Assembly: GCF_001457635.1 (NCBI RefSeq)
Contig: NZ_LN831051.1
Location: 1,984,001 to 2,048,000, forward strand
DNA from: Streptococcus pneumoniae
Lineage (GTDB): Bacteria > Bacillota > Bacilli > Lactobacillales > Streptococcaceae
Length of the DNA stretch: 64,000 nt
Direction: 5' to 3'
The notes under the pieces are model-generated. The model worked only from the letters and a program-made list of their open reading frames with translations. It ran no database searches and was not told the DNA's origin. The translations under genes and the position numbers were made by a program. Below, in pieces: positions 9,632 to 17,369 of this stretch; the first letter of the stretch is position 1, and every line of letters starts with the position of its first letter.

Positions 9632-10095
9632 TTATTCAAGCTTTTTAATCAAAATCTGACAAGGATTTTGCGGATTCCATAGTTGAGGAAAAATCTCTAA
9701 CTTTTTAAAGCCAAGACCTCGATAAAAGTCATTTGTTCGATCATAATCTTTATTAGAACCTTCTGCTACTGTTTTGACCTGCAGATAACCAACTTTTTTA
9801 CGAGCTTCACTCTCTAAAGTAGCAAGCAATTGGCTCCCAATTTTTCTACCTTGATAAGCTTTTTTACGCCGAGACAATCAATCTCTGCACAATCTTCACT
9901 CGAATAGGATAAGCTTACAAATCCAGTCAAATCACTCTCCTGATAGGCGGTCCAAACTTGCAGTGTCGTGGTTCCTTCTATATAGGCTTGTGTGCTTTCT
10001 GGGATTCCAAACCATTCTGGCAAATCCTTCAAAACCTCAGCTACAACTGCCTTTTTTTGATTTTCATCCTTGACTTCTTCAATTACAAACATCAT
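9632..10095 (-). pseudogene. GNAT acetyltransferase with a frameshift
   Basis: Two overlapping frames form one GNAT protein of about 153 aa. Frame 1 (10095 to about 9860) gives MMFVIEEVKDENQKKAV up to CAEIDCLGVKK; frame 2 continues AYQGRKIGSQLLATLESEA, with the acetyl-CoA loop, through DFYRGLGFKKLE to the stop at 9632. The break falls at a run of six A (minus strand) around 9851-9856. One extra A would restore the sequence GVKKAYQGRKIG. This may be a true mutation, a slippage-prone switch or a sequencing error. It likely N-acetylates a small molecule or protein if intact. Confidence 0.85.
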
Positions 10096-10130
10096 AAGTT
10101 TCTTTCTTGATTTTAGTCTTACTTTAGCTT

Positions 10131-10916
10131 TTACGAACCCGCACTTTCGTAGGAATCTAAGCCCTTATCCCAAAGTTTAAGGGAAATAACAAAGAAAACC
10201 AGAGAAATCAACATCAAACCTCCTACGTTAAAGAACACATCCTTTTCCTGTAAGAAATAGCTAGCTGGATAGTAGGCTGTAAAGGCGAAAGGCACGATAA
10301 AGCTAATCAACCAACGAAGAAGAGAATTGTAAATAGAAATCGGATACTTAGCAAAGTCATTGAACATATAGAAGATGTAAATCATGGCGCCTGACTGCTT
10401 AGTCCAAAAGGCGATACTGGCTGTTGCGATTTTAAGAGAAGTATAAATCAAGGTCGCAAAAGGAATACAAACTAGGAAAAGCAGGAATTTTGGAAGAGTC
10501 CAAACAATGCTGGTCACTGTTGTTCCCAATAAAATACCACCGACTAAGAGTTCACCCAAGGCATCAATCTGAAAGGTTTCAACTAGGATGTGAAAGAGAG
10601 GATTGATGGGACGAGTCAGATACTTGTCAAACTCTCCTTTTCGGACTAGGCGTTGCCCTAGTGCCCAGAGATTGTCAAAAAAGAGATGGTCCATTCCCTT
10701 GGGAATCAAGGAAAATCCATAAATGAAAGCTATCTCTTGAAAGGTCCAGCCTTCTAGGAATGGAATATGTTGAAAGATGACATTGAGAAACAAGAGATTC
10801 AAGCCTTGAGCCAGAAAGACTCCCAAGACACCAACCACAAAATCCACCTTATATTCCATGATTTGTTTGATGTATTGTCTGATAAAAATCAGATGCATTC
10901 GTTGATATTTTTTCAT
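10131..10916 (-). CDS. ABC-2 type transporter permease
   Basis: A 261-aa protein with about six hydrophobic segments, of the COG3694-type ABC-2 permease family. Characteristic features are the N-terminal YIKQIMEYKVDFVVGVLG and the central MDHLFFDNLWALGQRLVRKG / RPINPLFHILVE region. It is the last gene of a three-gene exporter operon (ATPase, permease, permease), 1 nt after the preceding permease. The substrate cannot be read from sequence; this family includes daunorubicin-type exporters, so an antimicrobial or lipid-like substrate is possible. Confidence 0.85.
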   Translation of the reverse strand: MKKYQRMHLIFIRQYIKQIMEYKVDFVVGVLGVFLAQGLNLLFLNVIFQHIPFLEGWTFQEIAFIYGFSLIPKGMDHLFFDNLWALGQRLVRKGEFDKYLTRPINPLFHILVETFQIDALGELLVGGILLGTTVTSIVWTLPKFLLFLVCIPFATLIYTSLKIATASIAFWTKQSGAMIYIFYMFNDFAKYPISIYNSLLRWLISFIVPFAFTAYYPASYFLQEKDVFFNVGGLMLISLVFFVISLKLWDKGLDSYESAGS

Positions 10917-10917
10917 A

Positions 10918-11736
10918 CTAACCTCCTTGAATGGTGATAAAGGACTGGACCCGTTTCCAAATCAACTGAGACAATCCCACCATCACTAAGAGCCAGAAGA
11001 ACTGCAAAAGGAGTGCCTGAAGAATCTGACTGGCATCGTATTTTCCAACAATGATCATAACTGGAGTATAAATCAAGGATGAAAAAGGCAAAAAGGAGAG
11101 AATATCTGAAACAACCTTTGGAAAGAATGCCAAGGGAATCAAACTCCCCGACATAAAAGCCACTATGGAAGTCTTAAGTAGGTTGGAACCCCAAAGATTT
11201 TTAAACACAAAGGCTGAAAATCCAAAGCAAATATTAAAGAAAAAGTTAATCAGATAGGCGAGCGTTAAGCTAAAAAGATAAAGGACAGTTAATCCTAGCA
11301 CCTCTACAATACCTTGACCCGATATGATTTTCATCAAGACAATGACACTTAAAAATGGAAGGCCAACGCTGATAAAAATCAACCACTTGGAACCAAGCTC
11401 GGTGAAAAGATAGGAGGCCGCAAAATGCACTGGTCGCAACAAACGCATGATAATGGAGCCATCCTTGACCTCCTCCCCAATCATAAAGGACGAATCGGAT
11501 CTAGTCAGAAGATTGGTCACAAAACTCATGATGATGTAGAGGGTGATATCCGCCATACTGAAGCCCTGAATCAAAGACTCTTGCGAAGAATCAAAGACAG
11601 CCTTCCAGAGATAAAAGGCCACAAAAGCCCCCATGACATCGCCAATCCGATAGAGAATAAAGTTGACTCGGTAAGTAATCAACTCCTGAACCCCTGCATT
11701 GATAAAGGGTTTATAACGTCTCCACAATTTGATCAT
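10918..11736 (-). CDS. ABC-2 type transporter permease
   Basis: Permease of COG4587 type with six hydrophobic segments; 272 aa from the ATG at 11736 (MIKLWRRYKPFINAGVQE). I prefer this start to the longer frame at 11778 because it lies just after the ATPase stop and follows a GGAGCT site. The conserved cytoplasmic motif region SSFMIGEEVKDGSIIMRLLR matches the LLRPV motif of this family. It pairs with the downstream permease to form a heterodimeric pore. Confidence 0.85.
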   Translation of the reverse strand: MIKLWRRYKPFINAGVQELITYRVNFILYRIGDVMGAFVAFYLWKAVFDSSQESLIQGFSMADITLYIIMSFVTNLLTRSDSSFMIGEEVKDGSIIMRLLRPVHFAASYLFTELGSKWLIFISVGLPFLSVIVLMKIISGQGIVEVLGLTVLYLFSLTLAYLINFFFNICFGFSAFVFKNLWGSNLLKTSIVAFMSGSLIPLAFFPKVVSDILSFLPFSSLIYTPVMIIVGKYDASQILQALLLQFFWLLVMVGLSQLIWKRVQSFITIQGG

Positions 11737-11737
11737 C

Positions 11738-12730
11738 CTAGAGCTCCTTTCGGTAGAAGCGACGGATAATATCCTCAATATCCGTATCCACCATCTTCAA
11801 ATCGCGGATTTCAAAATCAGATAGGGTTTGCTTGATAATGTCAGCTGACTGGTAGCGAGAACTATCAAATTCAATGTTGAGGCTGTTTCCTTGTCTATCA
11901 ATGGTCATATCAGACAGACCTTCATAGTGAGAGACGAGATGACTTTGACCTGGTAGCAGTTCAAAAGAGAGAGTCTTCATCTTACCAAAGGTCTCCTTGA
12001 GTTGGCTCACCGTTCCATCAAAAATCTCTTGCCCCTTGTCAATCATGAAAATCCGATCACAAAGTTGCTCAATATCACTCAAATCGTGAGTGGTCAAAAG
12101 AATGGTAGTTTCTTCCTCTTTATTGATCTGAGTAATTGCCCGACGAATATTATCCTTAACCGAAACGTCCAAACCAATGGTCGGCTCATCTAAAAAAAGA
12201 ACCTTGGGATTGTGGAGCAAGGAGGCCGCAATATCCGCCCGCATCCGTTGTCCCAGTGAAAGAGTCCGCACGGGATCCTTGATAAAGTCCTTCAAATCCA
12301 AGACTTCATTCAAAAAGTCCATGCGCTTATGAAAGAGCGAGTTTGGCACATCATAAATCTCTTTTAAGACAGTGTAGGTCTCTTGCAGAGCCAAATCCCA
12401 CCATAGCTGGGTGCGTTGTCCAAAGACTACGCCAATATCTTTGACATAATCTTGCCGATTGTTCTGGGGAATCTTGCCGTTAATCCGACAAAAACCAGAT
12501 GTTGGTTTCAAAATTCCTGTCAGCATTTTAATGGTTGTCGACTTCCCAGCACCATTTGCCCCGATAAATCCTAAAATCTGCCCTTTTGGAACCTCAAAGG
12601 TCAAATCCTTGACCGCTTCAAAGGTCTGCTTTTCAGGATGAATAAAGGAGCGCAAAGCCCCCTTCAAGCCCGGTTCCTTAACAGTCTTCACAAAATTTTT
12701 CTGAAGATGTTCCACTTCTATCATTGCCAT
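11738..12730 (-). CDS. ABC-2 transporter ATP-binding protein
   Basis: ATPase of 330 aa. Walker A is GANGAGKST (57-65), the signature is LSLGQRMRADI, and Walker B is VLFLDEPTIGLD followed by the H-loop TTHDLSDIE. The C-terminal 80 residues form the extra domain seen in COG4586-type exporters. The ATG at 12730 has a GGGAGAT site; an alternative ATG lies two codons later. First gene of the exporter operon. Confidence 0.9.
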   Translation of the reverse strand: MAMIEVEHLQKNFVKTVKEPGLKGALRSFIHPEKQTFEAVKDLTFEVPKGQILGFIGANGAGKSTTIKMLTGILKPTSGFCRINGKIPQNNRQDYVKDIGVVFGQRTQLWWDLALQETYTVLKEIYDVPNSLFHKRMDFLNEVLDLKDFIKDPVRTLSLGQRMRADIAASLLHNPKVLFLDEPTIGLDVSVKDNIRRAITQINKEEETTILLTTHDLSDIEQLCDRIFMIDKGQEIFDGTVSQLKETFGKMKTLSFELLPGQSHLVSHYEGLSDMTIDRQGNSLNIEFDSSRYQSADIIKQTLSDFEIRDLKMVDTDIEDIIRRFYRKEL

Positions 12731-12845
12731 ATCTATCTCCCTATCGTAAGGAATAGCAACATTGTGTTTTTAACTACAAATATTCTAAATCCTTACTTTC
12801 TACACCTTCTACATTTTATTACTACAAAAGGCTTTATACCAACCT

Positions 12846-12874
12846 ATTATAGTCCAATAAAAAACGAAATGCAA
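12846..12874 (-). promoter_or_regulatory. Promoter of the ABC exporter operon
   Basis: Minus-strand -35 TTGCAT (12874-12869), 17-nt spacer, perfect -10 TATAAT (12851-12846). The predicted leader is about 110 nt. Confidence 0.75.
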
Positions 12875-12954
12875 GCGTTTGCCTATGGATTGTAAAATTA
12901 GGATTTCTCTCATAAAATAATACTTTTAATCAAAAATTCTGTTTAATAGTTTAA

Positions 12955-13203
12955 ATTACCAACCTACTCATCTTCTCACCAGAGGGCGGTATTAACTTTG
13001 ATCATAAAATCGGATACTCCCTCTATCCAGAAAATATGCTCAGAATGATTGTCTCTAAACAATACCTGCTCTTTTACCTCATTCATGAAAAAGAAGTCCA
13101 TACCCTGAGAATTATCAACTCACGCACCGACTACCTAAACCAACTCGACCACCTCTTTCGTACATGTAGGAAACTATTTTCCTCACAAATAATCTCATTA
13201 TAA
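12955..13203 (+). pseudogene. RelE/ParE-like toxin C-terminal remnant
   Basis: The plus frame reads TNLLIFSPEGGINFDHKIGY, LYPENMLRMIVSKQYLLFYL and LRIINSRTDYLNQL. This is the C-terminal half of the ParE/RelE fold (strand-rich core ending in the Arg-Asp-Tyr motif). A stop immediately precedes it in frame and no start codon exists, so the N-terminus is gone; the partner antitoxin is not visible either. The last 15 codons overlap a hypothetical gene on the other strand. Confidence 0.6.
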
Positions 13204-13439
13204 AATCCAATAAATTTTTTTAGCTCACTTGAATATTTTCTTTGTATCGTTTTATCAGCTTCAATCTGATCTAGACTTGTTACCTTGGAACGACTTGAAA
13301 TAACCTTTATAAAATAACACTTAAGGCTTTCATCATCTCGTATAAATTTTTCAATAGTGATATAAAAAGCTTTCATATTCTGTTTGTAATCAGATATTAA
13401 TTGATTAATTTTATCACTCTGATGAAGATTCGATACCAT
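13131..13439 (-). CDS. Hypothetical protein; RUP separates its RBS from its start
   Basis: Unrecognised 102-aa protein starting MVSNLHQSDKINQLISDY; polar, mostly predicted helical, without a signal peptide. I choose ATG 13439 because removing the RUP at 13444-13550 (and one TA copy) would join it to an AGGAGG site at 13566-13561 with about 11 nt spacing and to a strong promoter at 13590-13618. The last roughly 20 residues (HVRKRWSSWFR end) come from antisense of the toxin remnant, so the original C-terminus is probably lost. It may be a decaying gene. Confidence 0.45.
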   Translation of the reverse strand: MVSNLHQSDKINQLISDYKQNMKAFYITIEKFIRDDESLKCYFIKVISSRSKVTSLDQIEADKTIQRKYSSELKKFIGFYNEIICEENSFLHVRKRWSSWFR

Positions 13440-13443
13440 AATA

Positions 13444-13550
13444 TATAGCGGATTGAAATAAGATGAGAACAAATCGATTGGGAAAGTAAAATTAATTTCT
13501 ATAAATGTTTTAGCAATTGTTTCGTACTATTTTAGATTCAGTCTACTATA
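13444..13550. repeat. RUP element (107 bp)
   Basis: The unit is bounded by TATA, from TATAGCGGATTGAAATAAGA to TTCAGTCTACTATA, exactly 107 bp. It is inserted between the ribosome binding site and the start codon of the minus-strand hypothetical gene. Confidence 0.9.
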
Positions 13551-13589
13551 CATAAACTAACCTCCTCATTATTAGCAAGGCTTCTACTG

Positions 13590-13618
13590 ATTATAACCTA
13601 ATTCTTAGACTACTTCAA
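13590..13618 (-). promoter_or_regulatory. Promoter upstream of the RUP-interrupted hypothetical gene
   Basis: Minus-strand -35 TTGAAG (13618-13613), 17-nt spacer and perfect -10 TATAAT (13595-13590), followed 24 nt later by AGGAGG (13566-13561). Confidence 0.7.
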
Positions 13619-13774
13619 GACTAACTGTCCAATAATAATCTACAGATAAATCATCCACTCTTAATCAAATTTTATTCAATCCACCTACTCATTCCCAAAA
13701 GGTTGCTGTATAATGCAAGACATTTTTCTTACTGCTTTTACTTTTCCTTACCCTCAATTTAGTGAGCTAATAAA

Positions 13775-14079
13775 TTATTCTTCTTCAAAAGGTTGAGATT
13801 TATCTAGTAACTCTAAAACATTAATGGTAGGTAGCAACATTGCTTCACTGCTATCAATTGCCGAAACTATTGAAACAATAGAACGTAAATAAGGACAAAG
13901 AATAGCAGTACCATTTACGTATAGAATATCGGTGATATTTTCATCTATATTTATTTCAAAATATCCTATTACAGTTACAGATATTTTTTCATGGCATCTT
14001 TGTCAACTAAAGAAACACTAAGTTTTACGGCTCCATGACTATAATCATCTGTATGACCAACCTTAACTATGGGATATAA
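13775..14079 (-). pseudogene. SecB-like chaperone-domain gene, truncated and frameshifted
   Basis: Upstream of a break near 13977 the frame reads VKVGHTDDYSHGAVKLSVSL; downstream, in another frame, it reads VTVIGYFEINIDENITDILY and NGTAILCPYLRSIVSIVSAI, ending FEEE at stop 13777-13775. The GTAILCPYLRSIVS segment is the conserved SecB-fold motif (xILFPYxRxxVS). The 5' part is removed by a RUP at 14080. SecB-like proteins in Gram-positives are often solitary or tied to toxin-antitoxin modules; no such link can be proved here, although a toxin remnant lies 600 nt away. Confidence 0.65.
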
Positions 14080-14333
14080 TATATCGAAGGTAAATGTGAA
14101 CAAACTGATTAGGAAATTTAAACCAACTTCTAACAATGTGTTATACTCAATGAAAACCAAAGAGCAAACTAGGAAACTAGCCTCAGGTTGCTCAAAACAC
14201 TGTTTTGAGGTTGTGGATAGAACTGACGAAGTCAGTAACCATACGCACGGCAAGGCGACATTGACGTGGTTTGAAGAGATTTTCGAAGAGTATTAGAAAG
14301 CTCGATGGACTATTCCAGATTCATTCCACTAGA
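14080..14333. repeat. RUP element split by a BOX insertion
   Basis: The left part (14080-14142: AGGTAAATGTGAACAAACTG through TTCTAACAATGTGTT) and right part (14294-14333: ending ATTCATTCCACTAGA) together give about 103 bp of a degenerate RUP. A complete BOX sits between them. The terminal TATA has decayed to TAGA. Confidence 0.75.
14143..14293 (-). repeat. BOX element A-B-C nested in a RUP
   Basis: boxC (ATACTCAATGAAAACCAAAG), one boxB palindrome (CTCAAAACACTGTTTTGAG) and boxA (ending TTTTCGAAGAGTAT) are intact. Both ends abut RUP sequence directly. Confidence 0.9.
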
Positions 14334-14340
14334 TTTCGAA

Positions 14341-14886
14341 ATCGAGTAGGGGATAATCTCTAGCCCCTCTCACACCACCGTACGTGTCGTTCGGCATACG
14401 GCGGTTCAACTAACTTTTAACGCATGTCGTTCAAGGTAATAATCCAAACACGAAACCAGTCCACGTTTTTCAAGGACTGGTTTTGATATAGCACGTTTAA
14501 GTACCGACTTCTGAGCTACTATAGTAGATTGAAACTAGAATAGTACATCTCTTCTTCTAAAACATTGTTAGAAATCGATTTGGCTGCCCTGATCGATTCG
14601 TCCTACTCTTATTTCATTTTACTATAATTGATAGTGGTCGCCCCAGCCAGATACCTTATCCGCTATATAGGCCTTATTATCACGTTCCTGTTCGTAGAGC
14701 CACGATTTCGCTATCCCTTCCTCTGACGATTCTTATTTCCAGCGTCAGACTTAAAACGGTCTATCCCCAGACCGTTTTAATCCGCTACCTCACGATAGTC
14801 AGACTTGGGAATCGCTATTGGGTTCACCAGTAGTAGGTGCCCACCGAGGATTTACACCTCAGATATACGACATGCCCGTCGTATAT
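14341..14886 (-). mobile_element. Group II intron remnant (3' end, internal deletion)
   Basis: On the minus strand, 14516-14341 encodes the end of an intron reverse transcriptase/maturase (VLKRAISKPVLEKRGL) followed by a domain V/VI-like RNA (CCGTATGCCGAACGACACGT, then GGGGCTAGAGATTATCCCCT) ending ATCGAT-like at 14341. A RUP splits the coding part. Beyond 14660 the sequence departs from the second copy at 48146-48600 and contains hairpins (AAAACGGTCT facing AGACCGTTTT; ATACGAC facing GTCGTAT) that may be intron 5' domains. It directly follows the rplA terminator. Relative to copy two, the domain V stem has a C-A mismatch. Not mobile. Confidence 0.65.
14520..14626. repeat. RUP element (107 bp) in intron remnant
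   Basis: Runs TATAGTAGATTGAAACTAGA to TTATTTCATTTTACTATA, exactly 107 bp. It occupies the same position within the intron as the RUP at 48325-48431. Confidence 0.92.
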
Positions 14887-14887
14887 C

Positions 14888-14922
14888 AAAAAAAGTTTAG
14901 ACATAGCGTCTTCAACTTTTTT
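14888..14922 (-). terminator. rplK-rplA terminator
   Basis: Minus-strand AAAAAAGTTGAAGAC, loop, GTCTAAACTTTTTTT. The stem has A/T and AGAC-GTCT pairing and a seven-T tail, 20 nt after the rplA stop. Confidence 0.8.
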
Positions 14923-14941
14923 ACATTACTTTAACTACTGA

Positions 14942-15631
14942 TTAAAGTGAGTTTACGTCAACTTTGATACCAACACCTTGAGTAGTTGTGATAGTCAAGT
15001 TTGTTACGTAAGTTCCTTTAGCTGTAGCTGGTTTTGCTTTTTGGATTGTTTCGTTGAAAGCTTTAAAGTTTTCAACCAATTTTTCAGCTTCAAATGATAC
15101 TTTACCGATGATTGCTTGAACGTTACCTGCACGGTCAGCACGGTAAGTGATTTTACCACCTTTAGACTCTTCAACTGCTTTAGCAACATCCATTGTTACA
15201 GTACCAGTTTTAGGGTTTGGCATCAAGTTACGTGGTCCAAGGACACGTCCAAGACGTCCAACAAGAGCCATCATATCAGGTGTAGCGATAACTACGTCGA
15301 AATCCAACCAACCGTCGTTGATTTTAGCAACAAGGTCATCTTCACCAACAAAGTCTGCACCAGCAGCTTTTGCTTCTTCAGCTTTTGCACCACGTGCGAA
15401 AACAAGAACACGTGAAGTTTTACCAGTACCGTTTGGCAATACCATTGCTCCACGGATTTGTTGGTCAGCTTTTTTAACGTCGATGTTCAAGTTGTAAGCA
15501 ACTTCTACAGTTGCGTCAAATTTTGCAAAGTTAGTTTCTTTTGCAAGTGCTACAGCTTCTTCTACGCTGTATGCTTTTGTGCTGTCGATTTTCTCAAGAG
15601 CAGCACGAAGTTGTTTGCTTTTTTTAGCCAT
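14942..15631 (-). CDS. rplA: 50S ribosomal protein L1
   Basis: A 229-aa protein matching L1 throughout: the conserved [20 protein letters not shown] region and the RNA-binding [20 protein letters not shown] segment are present. L1 binds the 23S rRNA L1 stalk and acts at tRNA exit. It often also represses its own operon by binding an mRNA site. Start ATG 15631 follows AAGGAGAAT. It follows rplK after an unusually long spacer of 207 nt. Confidence 0.98.
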
Positions 15632-15711
15632 TTTCTATTCTCCTTGTAAGTGGTTCAATCGATTTTCATCTCCCACGTTACTTCTCGAAATGATGAAGTC
15701 TTGCGGGTTTT

Positions 15712-15811
15712 CAGTCTACTATTTTTCTCTTCCTACGGCCTTAAGCTCCCTTGCTGTACCCAAGTACAAGCCTCAGTCACTTGCCTAGTATGAAAAGCAA
15801 CTAATAGACTG
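15712..15811 (-). promoter_or_regulatory. Structured rplK-rplA spacer, candidate L1 leader or internal control element
   Basis: On the minus strand CAGTCTA (15811-15805) pairs with TAGACTG (15718-15712), extendable by three pairs, enclosing about 86 nt. Inside, TGTAC-TTGG-GTACA (15768-15755) forms a second hairpin. The spacer has no ORF. Autoregulation by L1 at such a structure is inference. Confidence 0.4.
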
Positions 15812-15838
15812 CTGTGAGATTTTCTACTGTGTTATTGA

Positions 15839-16264
15839 TTAGTCAACAACAGTGAATCCCATAGAACGAGCAGTACCTTCGATCATACGCATTGCAGACT
15901 CTACGTTTGCTGCGTTCAAATCTGGCATCTTAGTTTCTGCAATTTCTTGTACTTGTGCACGAGTAACTGTAGCAACTTTAGTTTTATTAGGTGTACCTGA
16001 TCCTTTTTCAACACCTGCAGCTTTTTTCAAAAGAACAGCAGCTGGTGGTGTTTTCGTAACGAAAGTAAATGATTTATCTTCGTAAACTGAGATAACAACT
16101 GGAATGATCATACCAGCTTGGTCAGCTGTACGAGCGTTGAACTCTTTTGTGAATCCCATGATGTTGATACCAGCTTGACCAAGAGCAGGTCCAACCGGTG
16201 GAGCTGGTGTAGCTTTACCAGCAGGGATTTGCAATTTTACAAGTTTTTCGACTTTTTTAGCCAT
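15839..16264 (-). CDS. rplK: 50S ribosomal protein L11
   Basis: A 141-aa protein, the standard L11 length. The N-terminal [20 protein letters not shown] (the GTPase-centre Pro-rich turn) and C-terminal [20 protein letters not shown] are canonical. It binds 23S rRNA at the GTPase-associated centre, where thiopeptide antibiotics and the stringent-response factor act. An AAAGGAGGAT site precedes ATG 16264. First gene of rplK-rplA. Confidence 0.98.
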
Positions 16265-16342
16265 TTTTAAATCCTCCTTTGTGGTTTTGGCGGTAATTAG
16301 AGATTTTTACCTCCCACAAGTATGTTTTTCACATACCCATCC

Positions 16343-16370
16343 ATTATACACTATTTATCTGGAATTGCAA
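16343..16370 (-). promoter_or_regulatory. rplK promoter
   Basis: Minus-strand -35 TTGCAA (16370-16365), 16-nt spacer, perfect -10 TATAAT (16348-16343). It gives a leader of about 70 nt before rplK. Confidence 0.75.
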
Positions 16371-16388
16371 GAGAAAAGTTTATTTTTT

Positions 16389-16575
16389 ATACTCAATGAA
16401 AATCAAAGAGCAAACTAGGAAGCTAGCTGTAGGCTGCTCAAAGTACAGCTTTGAGATTGCAGATAAAACTGACGAAGTCAGCTCAAAACACTGTTTTGAG
16501 GTTGTGAATAGAACCGACGCAGTCAGTAGGTAAGGCGACGCTGACGTGGTTTGAAGAGATTTTCGAAGAGTATTA
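16389..16575 (-). repeat. BOX element, A-B-B-C, overlapping the ldcB stop
   Basis: boxC starts at 16389; the two boxB units differ (one has CTCAAAGTACAGCTTTGAG, the other CTCAAAACACTGTTTTGAG). boxA ends TTCGAAGAGTATTA, so its last bases form part of the TAA stop of ldcB at 16575-16573. Confidence 0.9.
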
Positions 16576-17289
16576 ATCGACGTAGTCTCCGCCTTCAAAG
16601 CCATAGTATTCTTCCAAACTGAGACCACTTGCAGCAATTTCTTTAGCTTCTTTTCCTACATAACGCAGGTGCCATTCCTCAGCCATATAGCCTGTTTCCT
16701 TTTCCTTGCCTTTGAGATAACGGACAACAAAGCCATAATCAGCTGCATGATCCAAGAGCCATTGGGCTGCTTTTTCTTCTGTCACCAAATCACCATCAGT
16801 CCCAATCACATCAAAGGCCAAGCCTGTCTGGTGTTCGCTATAGCCAGGACGGGCAGAGTAACGGTCAGCTGCTGCCTTTCCATCTTGGTTGACATAATCT
16901 TGATAGAGCTTGGTCTGAGTTTCATAACTTCTAAAACCACTGTAATGATCACTAATAGGGAAACCTGCCTCTTGCATCGCTTTGATGAGTTTGACCAACT
17001 CAGCCTTGGCTGTTGGATTTTCCCCCGGATTATAGTCTTTCGACAAAGGATAATGTTTATTGGCTACGATGATTTCGTCGTATTTTCCTTGGATGCTGTA
17101 GTAATCACCTTTATTGACCACTTCTGCTTTTTTCTGGGCAGCCCCTTGAGACTTACTGCCGACTGTCCCATCAGCTTTGGCTGTCTGTTCTGTCTTAGCT
17201 GTGCCATCTTCATTTTTTGCTTTTTCTTGTGAACAAGCTGCTAGACTCAAGGCTAGCAAGGCTGTCACGACAAGGTATCTTTTCTTCAT
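16573..17289 (-). CDS. ldcB: L,D-carboxypeptidase LdcB/DacB, lipoprotein
   Basis: This VanY-type zinc enzyme trims peptidoglycan tetrapeptides to tripeptides by removing the terminal D-Ala, together with the D,D-carboxypeptidase DacA. 238 aa: a lipoprotein signal with lipobox LAAC (Cys19), a low-complexity linker to about 60, then the peptidase domain with zinc ligands His153 and Asp160 (SEHQTGLAFD) and His207 (EEWHLRYV). It acts outside the membrane. Monocistronic here; its 3' end coincides with a BOX and an IS1381 insertion lies 65 nt upstream of the start, close enough to affect its promoter. Confidence 0.93.
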   Translation of the reverse strand: MKKRYLVVTALLALSLAACSQEKAKNEDGTAKTEQTAKADGTVGSKSQGAAQKKAEVVNKGDYYSIQGKYDEIIVANKHYPLSKDYNPGENPTAKAELVKLIKAMQEAGFPISDHYSGFRSYETQTKLYQDYVNQDGKAAADRYSARPGYSEHQTGLAFDVIGTDGDLVTEEKAAQWLLDHAADYGFVVRYLKGKEKETGYMAEEWHLRYVGKEAKEIAASGLSLEEYYGFEGGDYVD

Positions 17290-17369
17290 TTCTACTCCTT
17301 TATTTCTAATAGTTTATCTACTTCTGATGATAAACGTTTGACTAATCTTTTAATAGACTTCCTGCAAAA

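Noticed and set aside
14069..14296. 75-aa plus-strand open frame
   Set aside because: It reads through BOX and RUP sequence only.
15116..15649. Several plus-strand open frames opposite rplA
   Set aside because: They are shadows of the strongly codon-biased rplA; no ribosome sites and no family features.
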